From the NCBI GenBank assembly GCA_001972305.1, contig BDDD01000552.1, forward strand, positions 276,458 through 340,457: a DNA stretch of 64,000 nucleotides, written 5' to 3'. This stretch comes from Cephalotus follicularis (Eukaryota; Streptophyta; Magnoliopsida; Oxalidales; Cephalotaceae). This document shows, one piece after another, positions 1-9,682 of the stretch. Position numbers and translations under genes: made by a program. Each line of letters starts with the position of its first letter. The first letter of the stretch is position 1. The notes beneath the pieces are model-generated. The model made no database searches and had not been told where the DNA came from. It saw nothing but the letters and a program-made list of their open reading frames with translations.

Positions 1-642
1 ACGTAGTATTTTCCAGAGAAAACATAAAACATAAAAGTTAAAGTAGACATTTCAACGATTTCAGAAAGGTAAGGTTCATAATTTTTTGGTTGAGAAACCA
101 AGCTACAGTGAATTTTTAATGCTGCGGGTCCCATATGATAAATAGTACAGGAACAGTAATCTTAATCATAAATTTTCATCGAGAATTCGACAGAATTTCG
201 AGATAAATAAAAGATAACAGTTAAAGAAGACATATTGAAGTTTCCAAAACATTCAACCATTCAAAATTTTGTCAAGAAACGAATATGTTATGAGTAAAAG
301 AAGTTGGCGCATAATCTAGAATTAAAACAGTACCCGAGCAGTAATTTAAAACTTGGATTCTCGTCAACAAATCCAAAGAATTCTGGAACATTCAAAACAT
401 AACAGTTAAAGAGGACATCCTAAAGTTTCCAAAATCTTAAGCCATTCACAAATCCATCAAGAAACGAGCAAGATATGAATAAAACTATATGCTACATCAT
501 TTGTAAGTAAAACAGAGGAAAAACTTGTCATGAAAGAGTTTGATTTTCCTCACCTTGCCTTAATCTCCTCCTCTCCTTCTCTCCCATGAATTCTCCTCTC
601 CAAACTCAGCAGAAAACAACCCCTTACCAGCTAAGAATACAC

Positions 643-654
643 ACATATATAAAG
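643..654 (-). promoter_or_regulatory. Putative TATA box of LTR X
   Basis: On the minus strand this reads TTTATATATGTG, followed by AT-rich leader. It sits between the GTCGAC-like cluster and a splice-donor-like motif, the same order as in the B LTRs. Assignment is by position and motif only. Confidence 0.45.
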
Positions 655-889
655 AGAGAGAGAAACTTGGAGGCCAAGATTTGCATGGTGAGTCACTAGG
701 CCACCTTGCCTCTAAGTGATGCCACCCATCTGGTTTTGTCTCCTTAGTTGCCCATGTGTTTAATTCCCTCCATCCAAAAGATGACACATGTCCCCTTTCT
801 CTCAAAATATCATAAGTCTTCACTCTTTTGCTTGACATGTGTCCCTTAATCCATATAATTCATTCACAACGAGACAAAACGTTAACTTC

Positions 890-1380
890 TGCAACTGATC
901 GGTAGTCCAAAGCATCGCCGTTCATGATTTGGTCATGGGTTTCTCGACTGATACGCAGGTCTAAGCGCTGACACTTGAAATGGAAGCATCGTCGCTTACG
1001 TGTCTTTTCCAAAGTCAACATTACATTGGTTCTTAAAGTGTCGTCGTTGAACTTGAAGCGCTGATGCTTGTATTCAAAGCGTCGCCGCTTTCACTGAAGC
1101 GTCGTCGGTTGGGAGAGGTTAGTCCAACTTGAAAACCCCCTGTTTTCAACCGGCGTTAGAAGAGGTCTAGGCGTCGTTGGTTGCTACCTAAGTGTCGTCG
1201 CTTATATGGAACCGTCGGCGCTTAAGCCCATTGTCTTGGCGTTCAGGAATCCATCCAGTCTACTCTTAAAACATCCATTCGACTCTTGAGGGTATCCGTT
1301 GTTGCTCTAAGCAAGACCATCGACGTTCAATCATTGACAGTCGATGCTTTACATTATACTGTCGATGCTTTATCCCTTGA
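890..1380. repeat. Degenerate GTCGAC/CGTCGCCGCTT cluster in LTR X
   Basis: Many imperfect copies of CGTCG(C/A)CGCTT-like words lie 30-60 bp apart in the U3 part of X, upstream of its TATA box. They match the motif type found in the LTRs of B, D and E. Most copies have drifted from the exact GTCGAC palindrome. Confidence 0.6.
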
Positions 1381-1968
1381 AAGCGATTCAACAGCATACA
1401 CGATACCAAACACATAAAACATGATGCAAGATGAGATATCATGAAACCAACATGTAATACCCTGTTCGTTCATAAATGTATTTTTATGGGTTCGTAAATA
1501 TATTTTACGAATTTTATCTGTGTTTTCGAGCTTTTAATTTTGTTTAATTTTAAAAGTTCGGTTTCCCTCCTATTCGGGTTTATGTGAATTGTGCTGTCCG
1601 ATTTCTGGTCCGAAATTTGGGTACGTTATGCTATGTTGGGTTTTATTTATTTTATTTTAATCCAAAATAATTTTATTAAAAACAAATTATTATTCTTTTA
1701 TTTTAATATTCCTTATTTTCCTTTTTCATTATTAATTCATTTCATTATTATTTCTTTAATTTCCTCTTTCCTATTTTACCATTTTCTTCTTCTTTTCTCC
1801 TACTTCCTTCCACCTTCTTCTTCCTTTCCAGCAGATTCCTTCTTCCTACCAACTATTCCCCATGTTAATTCCTTCCTTTTCTCATTTCATAATCCAGAAA
1901 AGTTCCCCCTTTCTTCCCTTTTGTCAAATCTTGTCTCCTCCTTTCTCCTTTATTGAGTGTCATTGCCA

Positions 1969-1978
1969 TTTTATATGA
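1969..1978 (+). promoter_or_regulatory. Putative TATA box, element A 5' LTR
   Basis: TTTTATATGATAC lies downstream of a long pyrimidine-rich stretch. The same box is found at 16531-16540 in the 3' LTR and near 30707-30716 in solo copy A2. A splice-donor-like GAG/GTAAAT follows about 99 bp downstream. Confidence 0.6.
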
Positions 1979-3106
1979 TACACCCATCATTCTTGCAAGC
2001 TACTGCATATTCCATCTTGTTAGTGTGTAACAAACTGTTCTGTAATTCATTCATCAAATTCGTAGAGGTAAATTCCATTCTTAGTTGTTCTTCAAGTTGA
2101 ATTCATTGGGTTTGCTAAACTTCTCTTTACTTTGGTTTCTTTTGGTCCCTGTTTTTTTCACAGCCGAATTGTGTGTTGTGTTTGTGTTCCTCCTACTATT
2201 TTCTGGGTTCCTTAACATCACTACAGGTCAGTGAATTCATTCCCTTGAATTATAGTTTGGTTTCAATAGCTTACTTTGAGTTTTTGTGCTCTTGGTATCT
2301 TGGAGTCTTTGATTCTTGCCAAAACATGTTGTCATTGTGTTAGTGATGTTATCTGCAAGTTTTATGCACCTATATATGTCACAAACTGAGTTTATAACAT
2401 ATGCTATCAATTAGAAGAAAAATCTGGACATGTTCATGCAATGTCTTCTTGCTTCCTTTTGCAAGTTAAATCATTGACAAGTTGTTTCCTTGTCATATTT
2501 GTGTTTGTAAATCACCTACAAGTCATATATAATCATATGTTTATGTCCATATGTCTCTAGTTTAATGTATAAACCATTTGAATCATTTTCAGTAGCAAAT
2601 CGTCGGATTTCCAACTGTTCTGTTGCCCAGAACAGCCGGCTCTCTGAGTGGACAGTCGGCTGGATTGGTTGCTGTTTAGCATAAAAATATGTGATTTTAA
2701 TGATTTATTTATTATATTTTTATGCTTGGAATAGACTACTGTGGTGGTGTTTATTTGATTTTCAGGTATTATCTCATTATTGGGGAATAAAAGAAAATGA
2801 AGCTAAAACGTTACTTTTCGAGTTAAAGTGGTTTGAAATCAACGATCGATTAAATAGTGGACCCACTTAAGCGAGAGAAGTCAAAATTTAAAGCTCGGAA
2901 GATATTGAATATTGGACTCATTTTGTTCATAAAATTATTTGGAGCACTTTTAGTTCTTGGGCAGATTTATTCTGAAGATCCGATAAAAAGATATCACAAG
3001 AAAATCAACGTTGAACTATTTGAATCATTGCCACGTGTCTCCATCTGCTTTGCCCAAGCTTCCACGCGTTGTCATCTGCAGAATCAACCCATGCGTAAAG
3101 GAGGGC

Positions 3107-3451
3107 CATGCAATTGCTACCAGCCGCATTCAACGCCATGCATAAGTCTTCCACCAATCAGCCCAGCATCTCATGCAATGCACACCTTCCGCATGCATGC
3201 AATCCCAAAAGCCCAGTCCATGCAACGCATTTACATGTGCATCAAGACGCAATTCGCAATCAGCCCAGCATCTCATGCGCCAGACAACCTGCAATAAAAA
3301 AAACGCTAGCATCATGTGCACATATCCAGTCCATGGTATACATAAGTCCATGCATGCAATCAGTAATATGAGAAGCCCATGCAACCAGCGTCCACGCGTC
3401 TTTAATTTATGTTTAGGTTTCTTTTGCCGGCTATGGCATATATATATATAC
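3107..3451 (+). promoter_or_regulatory. RY-motif (CATGCA) cluster and TATA box of S
   Basis: CATGCA cores occur at 3107, 3137, 3172, 3192 (CATGCATGC), 3219, 3349 (CATGCATGCA) and 3378, followed by the TATA tract CATATATATATATA at 3438-3451. CATGCA is the RY element bound by B3-domain seed regulators (ABI3/FUS3/LEC2 class). A direct repeat of CAGCCCAGCATCTCATGC at about 3159 and 3262 shows that part of the cluster arose by duplication. Seed expression is an inference from the motif. Confidence 0.55.
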
Positions 3452-3785
3452 TGCTTAGCAAAGTAGAAAAGGGAGAGTGCAGTAGAGAGACAGAACACAC
3501 AGCAGCCGTCCCTCTCCCTTTGTCCAATTTTTAGTTTTATTTTCTTAGTGTTTTGTAGCTAAACTTTTTCAAGGTTTTGGGTTAGAACAAAGCCTAGATT
3601 GTTCTTGTTTCAATTCCATCAATAAAAATCCTTAAATATTTGATTTGCTCTTCAATTTTTTTGCCTTCGCACACACTTTTTTTGTCTGATTAAAATCCAC
3701 ACTCATCTTGTCGGTGAAGCTGAAAGTTGGTGAATAAATGGAGCTTAATTCAACGGAGTCTACTCATACGATTTGTCGCTACGAA

Positions 3786-4367
3786 CACACTTCGTATAGA
3801 CCTAGCATGACTACTCATACGTCTTGTCTGATTAAAATCCACACTTCGTATAGACCTAGCATGACTACTCATACGTCTTGTCTGATTAAAATCCACACTT
3901 CGTATAGACCTAGCATGACTACTCATACGTCTTGTCTGATTAAAATCCACACTTCGTATAGACCTAGCATGACTACTCATACGTCTTGTCTGATTAAAAT
4001 CCACACTTCGTATAGACCTAGCATGACTACTCATACGTCTTGTCTGATTAAAATCCACACTTCGTATAGACCTAGCATGACTACTCATACGTCTTGTCTG
4101 ATTAAAATCCACACTTCGTATAGACCTAGCATGACTACTCATACGTCTTGTCTGATTAAAATCCACACTTCGTATAGACCTAGCATGACTACTCATACGT
4201 CTTGTCTGATTAAAATCCACACTTCGTATAGACCTAGCATGACTACTCATACGTCTTGTCTGATTAAAATCCACACTTCGTATAGACCTAGCATGACTAC
4301 TCATACGTCTTGTCTGATTAAAATCCACACTTCGTATAGACCTAGCATGACTACTCATACGTCTTGT
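3786..4367. repeat. 54-bp tandem array, about 10.8 copies
   Basis: Ten full units and one partial unit, period 54 bp, look identical by eye; the unit begins CACTTCGTATAGACCTAGC. A partial unit (TGTCTGATTAAAATCCACAC) lies at about 3682, suggesting where the array was seeded. Because 54 is a multiple of three, both strands stay open: 3738-4568 on plus and 3750-4373 on minus. These repeat-encoded frames have no start context or homology that would make them genes. The array lies downstream of the TATA box, so it would be transcribed. Confidence 0.95.
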
Positions 4368-4790
4368 CATCACCGCCGCACTCCGTATCGACCTAGCTGC
4401 CGTTGGTTATCAAGGTATGATCGTTCAATTAAATGGAATTGTTCAATACAATCTATGGTGAGTTTCTATACCCTAAAACCAATTTTCTATTATATATTTT
4501 CGTTAGTTTTATTTATTGCTTTAATTAGTTTTAATTTGCACATGTTATTTTCGGTTATTTTATTTTAGTCTGTTATTTTATTTAATTTATTTCCTGTCTG
4601 TTTTCAATTATTTTATTATTTTGGCATAATTAGCAGTAGTTTTAAATAGTTTATCTCAAATTTGGTATACTTCGCCTAGGTTGGATAAATTATAACTAGT
4701 TTACGTTTCCCTGCGTTCGACTCGTTACTGCATGATCCGTGCACTTGCGGCTATAAATTTTAAAACATTCTTTTTATGTGAACAGTTGCG

Positions 4791-4934
4791 TAGTCGACTG
4801 GAGGGAAGAACACAGTCGACTGCCTGCATTTTTAATTGAGTAGTCGACTGTTCATATGGTCCAGTCGACTGCCAAGCCTCCCCAGTCGACTGCCAAGCCT
4901 CCCCAGTCGACCGGACCCCTGTTCTAGTCGACTG
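4791..4934. repeat. CAGTCGACTG palindrome cluster, A 5' LTR
   Basis: About seven copies of GTCGAC, mostly in the 10-bp palindrome CAGTCGACTG or close variants, lie within 145 bp. A 22-bp unit containing CAGTCGACTGCCAAGCC is duplicated here but absent from the A 3' LTR. The cluster is in the transcribed part of the LTR, downstream of the TATA box. Confidence 0.9.
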
Positions 4935-5296
4935 TTTTGTCCTGGAATGTGCTGTTTTCAATTGTTTTGATTCGTTTGATCCCCGAATTGATCCGAATCT
5001 TTTCCAAACACTGTTATGAGTCTGTTTAATGCTTCTGATGTGTTTTAAACTCTTATACATATGATTTTGAATGCCTTTTAGATTGTTTACTTCAAAGGAG
5101 AAATTGTTTTTTTGATCGCCTATTCGTAAGTACTTTGCAAGCGCATAAGGTACGGATTTTCTGTTCCTTGGCTATCTGACATTCAAACTGAAACTGTTTT
5201 GATAAACATCTTCGTTTATGAAATTGAGGATGTTTCATGATTTTGATACGTTTCGAATTTAAAGTTCGTTTGACAATTTATTTGATTCCGACTTTA

Positions 5297-5342
5297 TCTA
5301 TACGATATGTTATGGTACGATATGTTATGATACGATATGTTA
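5297..5342. repeat. ACGATATGTTATG short tandem repeat, A 5' LTR
   Basis: Three to four imperfect copies of a unit of about 15 bp, TACGATATGTTATGG/A. The same array occurs in the A 3' LTR near 17700-17757 and in A2 near 31913-31955, so it is part of the LTR family. Confidence 0.8.
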
Positions 5343-6307
5343 TAATACTGTGGTGAGCAATTTTTGAATATGTTGTGTGAAAACATATTTATGTGATTTA
5401 AGTTGATTTTGATGAATCAATTATTTTGAAATAAATACTGAGTATTGTACCCACCTATGGGGCGTATCCATAGGCACGTCGTGGGCCTGGCACGGGGACA
5501 TGACACTTCCGTAGCGGTGTGATTAGACTACGGCGTCTCTGAGTGTATAAACGAAACCCATGAGGTGGATTTGTGGATCCGCTATGTGATAGAGGCGTAT
5601 GAATCGATTCTAGTTTATGTGATCTGAGGTGAATTCAGATATGTGGTCCGAGGTGTGATCGGACATGTGTATGTGAGAATTGACTTGTGTAGTGCCGTAC
5701 ACTTCAATTCTAGTGGGCATGTGGAATTAGCGCCTCCCTTGCCCAAATTATGATATGTGATATGAATATGGCTCAGTATGTTTTATGAACTATGATTTAT
5801 AACATTCCGTAATTGTTTCGAAAAATATGAAATTGTCATTTGAATATGATTAAACTATTGTAACTGTTTAAGATTTCTGTTATGAAGTTTATTGAAATAT
5901 TACTGTTTTTAAGTTATCGTTTACTGTTTTAATTCCCTAATCCGTACTGAGGTTTGCTCAGCCGCATTTTTGTTTCAATGTGGTAGGTTTTCAGGAGCAG
6001 CGGGGGAAAGTGTGACGAGTGATGACCACCTCTTGTGTTAGGATTCCTAGGAGTGTGATCCTTATGTTTTATGTTTAGTGGTCAAACATTGATTATTATG
6101 TTTTATGTTTTAATTGGAACTGATTTAGGTTTTGAATTTTTCCGTAACTCCGTAATATGACAAATGGTTAAGTTTTAATGTTTTGATAAGACTGCCACGT
6201 TTTCGGCTGTTTTTGGCTAATAAAGCAAACTTATGAGTTTGTTAAGATATGTTATGTATGATATGACCCTGTGACGACTCCCGCCGTCCGGGGGTGTTAC
6301 AGATTTT

Positions 6308-6319
6308 TTGTATCAGAGA
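6308..6319 (+). other. Degenerate tRNA-Met primer-binding site of element A
   Basis: TTGTATCAGAGA starts six bases after the LTR end and resembles the TGGTATCAGAGC seen intact in D, E and F. The two mismatches suggest decay. Confidence 0.65.
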
Positions 6320-6472
6320 ATTAGGTTTTGTTTCCTTAGAAGACCTAACTAGGTTTGACCTGTGAGATTGGGTAGACACCGTGTTAGGCTGTTTCGCTTA
6401 TGATTTTCTGATATGTTTTCTGCTTTCTGTTTTGTTCCTTGTGATGTTTTATGTTTAAGCGCCTTTTCGTAG

Positions 6473-7492
6473 ATGGCACGTACAAGGAACGCTGCTCGGA
6501 GGACTGCACCCGTTGACGCTCAGGAAGTCAGAAATGAGCCAACCATGGAGGAGCTTGTACGTCAAGCAGTCGCTCAGGAGTTACGATGCGTGTTGAGTGA
6601 GCAGAATCATAATCAAGACCGTAGGGAGCCGGTTGCTGCTAATGATGCTCCAGCTGATGTCCAGTTGGGAAGAGATGCTGGGAACGGGACTGTTACGCCC
6701 ACTTACGTTTGGCTTGAACGGTTCCAGAAGCAGAGACCACTGTCTTTCAGCTCAGCCGTGACTCCGGTGGAAGCTGAGCACTGGATTGCTAATATGGACA
6801 AGATCTTTGATGTGCTTGGTTGCAGTGATGAACAGAAGATTAAGTTAGCTGTGTATAAGCTTGAGGGTGATGCTCAGAAATGGTGGAAAGCTATGGTTTT
6901 GGCTAAGCGTGGCAACTATGCAGAGACTTTAACCTGGTCTAAGTTTTGCGAGGTCTTTTATCAGCAGTATTTTCCCACCGCTGATAAGGAGGCTTACGCC
7001 AGAGAATTTATCAATACCAGATAGAAGGATGGAGAGTCAGTGACAGAGTTCTTGACCCGTTTCACTCGGCTTGCTGGTTTTGCTGGTTCTGCGGCAGGAA
7101 CAGCATTGGAGCAGGCAGAAAAGTTCAAATGGAAGTTGCACTATCAGTTTCGGGGTAAATTGATCAACACCAGATTTGCTGATGTATCTGAAGTGGCTAA
7201 TGCGGCTAAGAACTTTGAGCTGGAAAGGTTAGATTTCCAGACTGCTCGACAGGAGTTTGACAGAAAGAGAAACAGAGGTGATTCTCAGGGGCAAGGTTCT
7301 GGACAGAATAAGTATAGGAATGGCAAGCGTGGGAAGATAAATGATAACCGAGGACAGCAACAGCCCGGTAATGACCAGAGGCAGACACAGGGAGCTGCGG
7401 ATGTTCAGATTGCAAAGTGTGATGTGTGTGGTAGACAGCATCCGGTGGGAGTATGCTACAAGGCTATCGGGGCCTGTTTTGTGTGTGGATAA
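6473..7492 (+). pseudogene. gag: Element A gag (capsid/nucleocapsid), broken
   Basis: The frame starts at ATG 6473, about 170 bp after the LTR. It encodes a Retrotrans_gag-type capsid segment with WWKAM near residue 140 (from GDAQKWWKAM) and a basic Gln/Asn-rich tail. A Cys-His knuckle region follows (CDVCGRQHPVGVC, then CFVCG). An in-frame TAG at 7022 splits the capsid, and a TAA at 7490 follows the second CFVCG. All parts stay in one frame with the protease that follows. Gag would package element RNA into virus-like particles. The stops make this copy non-functional without readthrough. Confidence 0.9.
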
Positions 7493-7504
7493 AAAGGGTA
7501 TTTC

Positions 7505-7978
7505 GTGAAGGATTGTCCTGACCCTCGTGCAAAAGAAAGGAAGGGAAACAATGATGATCATGGACAGCGCAACGTGGGAGGTCGTGTCTTTGTTATCACG
7601 ACTCAGCAGACAGCTAACGCACCAGGAACTATTTCGGGCTTTGTTTATGTTGGTAACCGTAGGGCTTATGTTTTGTATGATACTGGATCGACCCACTCGG
7701 TTGTACCGAGGTCTTTTGTTCGACATCTTGGGTTGTTTTCTCAGTTGTTTGATCCAGCTTTGATTCTTTCGACCCCTACAGGTTCTTCTGTTGTGATATC
7801 TGAGTGCTTTTATGCTTGTCCTCTTGTTTTCGATGATCGGGTTCGTGAAGAGGACCTTTTGCCTATTGATATGTACGACTTCGATATGATTTTGGGAATG
7901 AACTGGTTGGATCGACATCGGGCTACGATCGACTGCTATGCTCGGAGGGTTCTGTTTGGGGATGTGAATAGTCCTTAG
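7505..7978 (+). pseudogene. pro: Element A aspartic protease segment
   Basis: It is in the same frame as gag. The retropepsin active site appears as LYDTGSTHSVV (DTG triad) near residue 57, followed by the FDMILGMNWL segment typical of gypsy proteases. It would cleave the Gag-Pol polyprotein. The segment begins with the rest of the zinc knuckle (KDCPDP) and ends at an in-frame TAG at 7976. The frame resumes at 7982, so the break is a point mutation. Confidence 0.88.
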
Positions 7979-7981
7979 TTT

Positions 7982-9682
7982 GTGTTTCAGGGTTCACAAT
8001 CGAGGAAGGAAGTGAAAGTTATTTCCGCTTTGAAAGCTCGAAAGTTGGTAGCTAAGGGCACTGAAGGTTTCTTAGCTGTTGTGAAGGATGTCTCAAAGGT
8101 TGATCCCCGCCTTGAAGACTATCCTGTGGTGCGAGAATTTTTTGATGTGTTTCCGGAGGAGTTACCGGGTTTACCACCGCAACGGGAAGTGGAGTTTACC
8201 ATCGAACTCATTCACCTATATCTAAGGCACCTTACAGAATGGCACCGTTGGAACTGCAAGAGTTGAAGGAACAGTTACAAGAGCTGTTGGATCGGGGTTT
8301 CATTCGGCCTAGTGTTTCACCGTGGGGTGCTCTGGTTCTTTTTGTGAAGAAGAGAGATGGGTCTATGAGGTTTTGCATAGACTACAGAGAGTTGAACCGA
8401 ATCACTATTCAGAATAAATACCCGCTACCTAGGATTGATGACTTGTTTGATCAACTCCAAGGTGCTCGCTATTTCTCGAAGATCGATTTGAGATCAGGAT
8501 ATCATCAGCTTCGGATAAAGGATGAAGATGTGCCTAAAACTGCTTTCCGTACTCAGTATGGGCATTATGAGTTTTTGGTGATGCCTTTCAGACTCACTAA
8601 TGCACCGGCAGTTTTCATGGATCTGATGAACAGGGTGTTTCATGAGTACTTGGATCAGTTTGTTATTGTGTTCATAGATGACATTCTTGTGTATTCCAAG
8701 TCGAAGGAAGAGCATGAAGAACAGCTTCGCATTGTGTTGGGGATTCTGAGGAAGAATCAGCTATACGCGAAGTTTTCGAAGTGTGAGTTCTGGTTGGAAC
8801 AGGTGGCGTTTTTGGGTCATGTGGTTGCAGCTGAAGGTATCTGTGTAGATCCTGCAAAAGTTGAGGCTATTACTAAACGGCTAAGACCTACCACAGTGAA
8901 GGAGGTTAGGAGGTTCTTGGGTTTGGCTGGATATTATAGGCGGTTTGTGGAAGGTTTTTCCTCTATAGCCTTACCACTAACTCAGCTTATGAGGAAAGGA
9001 GCGAAGTTTGAATGGAATAAGGAGCGAGAAGCAAGCTTCAGGAAATTGAAGAATGGTCTTGTGTCAGCACCGATTCTTCGTTTACCATCTGGGTCGGGTG
9101 GATACCAGATATACAGCGATGCTTCTAAGAAGGGTTTGGGATATGTTTCTGATGCAACACGGTCATGTGATAGCTTATGCTTCGAGACAGTTGAAGCCTT
9201 ATGAAGTGAACTATCCTACGCATGATCTCGAGTTGGCAGCAGTAGTGTTTGCGTTGAAGATTTGGAGGCACTACTTGTACGGAGAAACTTGTGACGTCTT
9301 TCCCGATCATAAGAGTCTCAAGTATATCTTTACGCAGAAAGAGTTGAACATGCATCAAAGAAGGTGGTTAGAACTTCTGAAGGAATATGATATGAACATT
9401 CAGTACCATCCTGGTAAAGAAAATGTGGTAGCTGATGCTCTAAGTCGGAAGAGTTCTGGGAGTGTTGCGACTATGCTTACTCAGCCGCAGTTGATAGCTG
9501 ATATGGAACGGATGGATTTACATCTGTATGTTCGGGGTTCTGATGCTTGTATTGCTGCGATGAATGTTGAGCCTACTCTTGTATCTCGGATTAAGACAGC
9601 TCAGAGTGATGATGGTGAGCTTTGGGCCTTAGTCCAGAATGTTGAAAAGGGTAAGCAATCAGAGTTCCGTATGGATGAGCAT
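7982..9682 (+). pseudogene. pol: Element A reverse transcriptase-RNase H, frameshifted
   Basis: The RT entry region ([13 protein letters not shown]) is followed by a small deletion near 8210 that shifts the frame. The RT core then reads from 8239 with [23 protein letters not shown] and the catalytic VFIDDIL motif. The usual FGLTNAP is FRLTNAP here. RNase H starts with [10 protein letters not shown]; a second frameshift near 9140 moves it into another frame, where [12 protein letters not shown] and [13 protein letters not shown] (FPDHKSLKY) motifs are seen. The domain is followed by [19 protein letters not shown]. The coding strand is cut at 9683 by element B, just before the integrase zinc finger. 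Confidence 0.92.

Larger units (their letters stand above)
1..1452 (-). mobile_element. Left part of antisense B-family LTR (X), interrupted by element A
   Basis: Read on the minus strand, this stretch follows the element B LTR at 9683-11011 in the same order: a GTCGAC-type cluster (about 890-1380), then a TATA box, then a splice-donor-like AAGGTGAGG, then AT-rich leader sequence containing GATGTCCTCTTTAACTG-like text. Identity is moderate, so X is an older or divergent copy. The LTR runs off the left window edge. Its 5' end lies at 18723-18799, on the far side of element A. No coding potential is supported here; the 92-codon minus frame at 560-838 lies wholly in LTR leader sequence. Confidence 0.75.
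2673..4784 (+). mobile_element. Solo LTR S (2,112 bp) inside the A 5' LTR
   Basis: The A 3' LTR reads straight through GGATTGGTTGCGTAGTCGAC, whereas the 5' LTR is opened at GTTGC. The inserted DNA starts TGTTTAGCATAAAAA, ends TTTTTATGTGAACA and is flanked by GTTGC on both sides. The ends form an imperfect inverted repeat (TGTT, then CATAAAAA on both strands). It has no gag or pol, but does have a TATA box (about 3438), a poly(A) signal AATAAA (about 3621) and a 54-bp tandem array. A solo LTR is the best reading. A short non-autonomous element is the alternative. Its parent family is not otherwise present here. Confidence 0.85.
1453..6301 (+). repeat. 5' LTR of element A, split by solo LTR S
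   Basis: It aligns along its whole length with the 3' LTR at 16014-18717, except for the 2,112-bp insertion S plus its duplicated GTTGC. It starts TGTAATACCCTG and ends GGGGGTGTTACA. Without S it is about 2.73 kb, slightly longer than the 3' copy because of extra units in the CAGTCGACTG cluster. A TATA box near 1969 places the transcription start near 2000, so most of the LTR is transcribed leader. Confidence 0.95.

Noticed and set aside
1591..1956. 121-codon hydrophobic frame (repeated at 16152-16517) as a membrane protein
   Set aside because: It lies in the pyrimidine-rich U3 region of the A LTR just before the TATA box. The Phe/Leu/Ser content comes from T- and C-rich DNA.
3738..4568. 276-codon plus frame and 207-codon minus frame encoding an 18-residue repeat
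   Set aside because: Both frames are products of a 54-bp tandem array whose period is a multiple of three. Both strands are open, the flanks are LTR sequence, and no homology or signal supports a protein.
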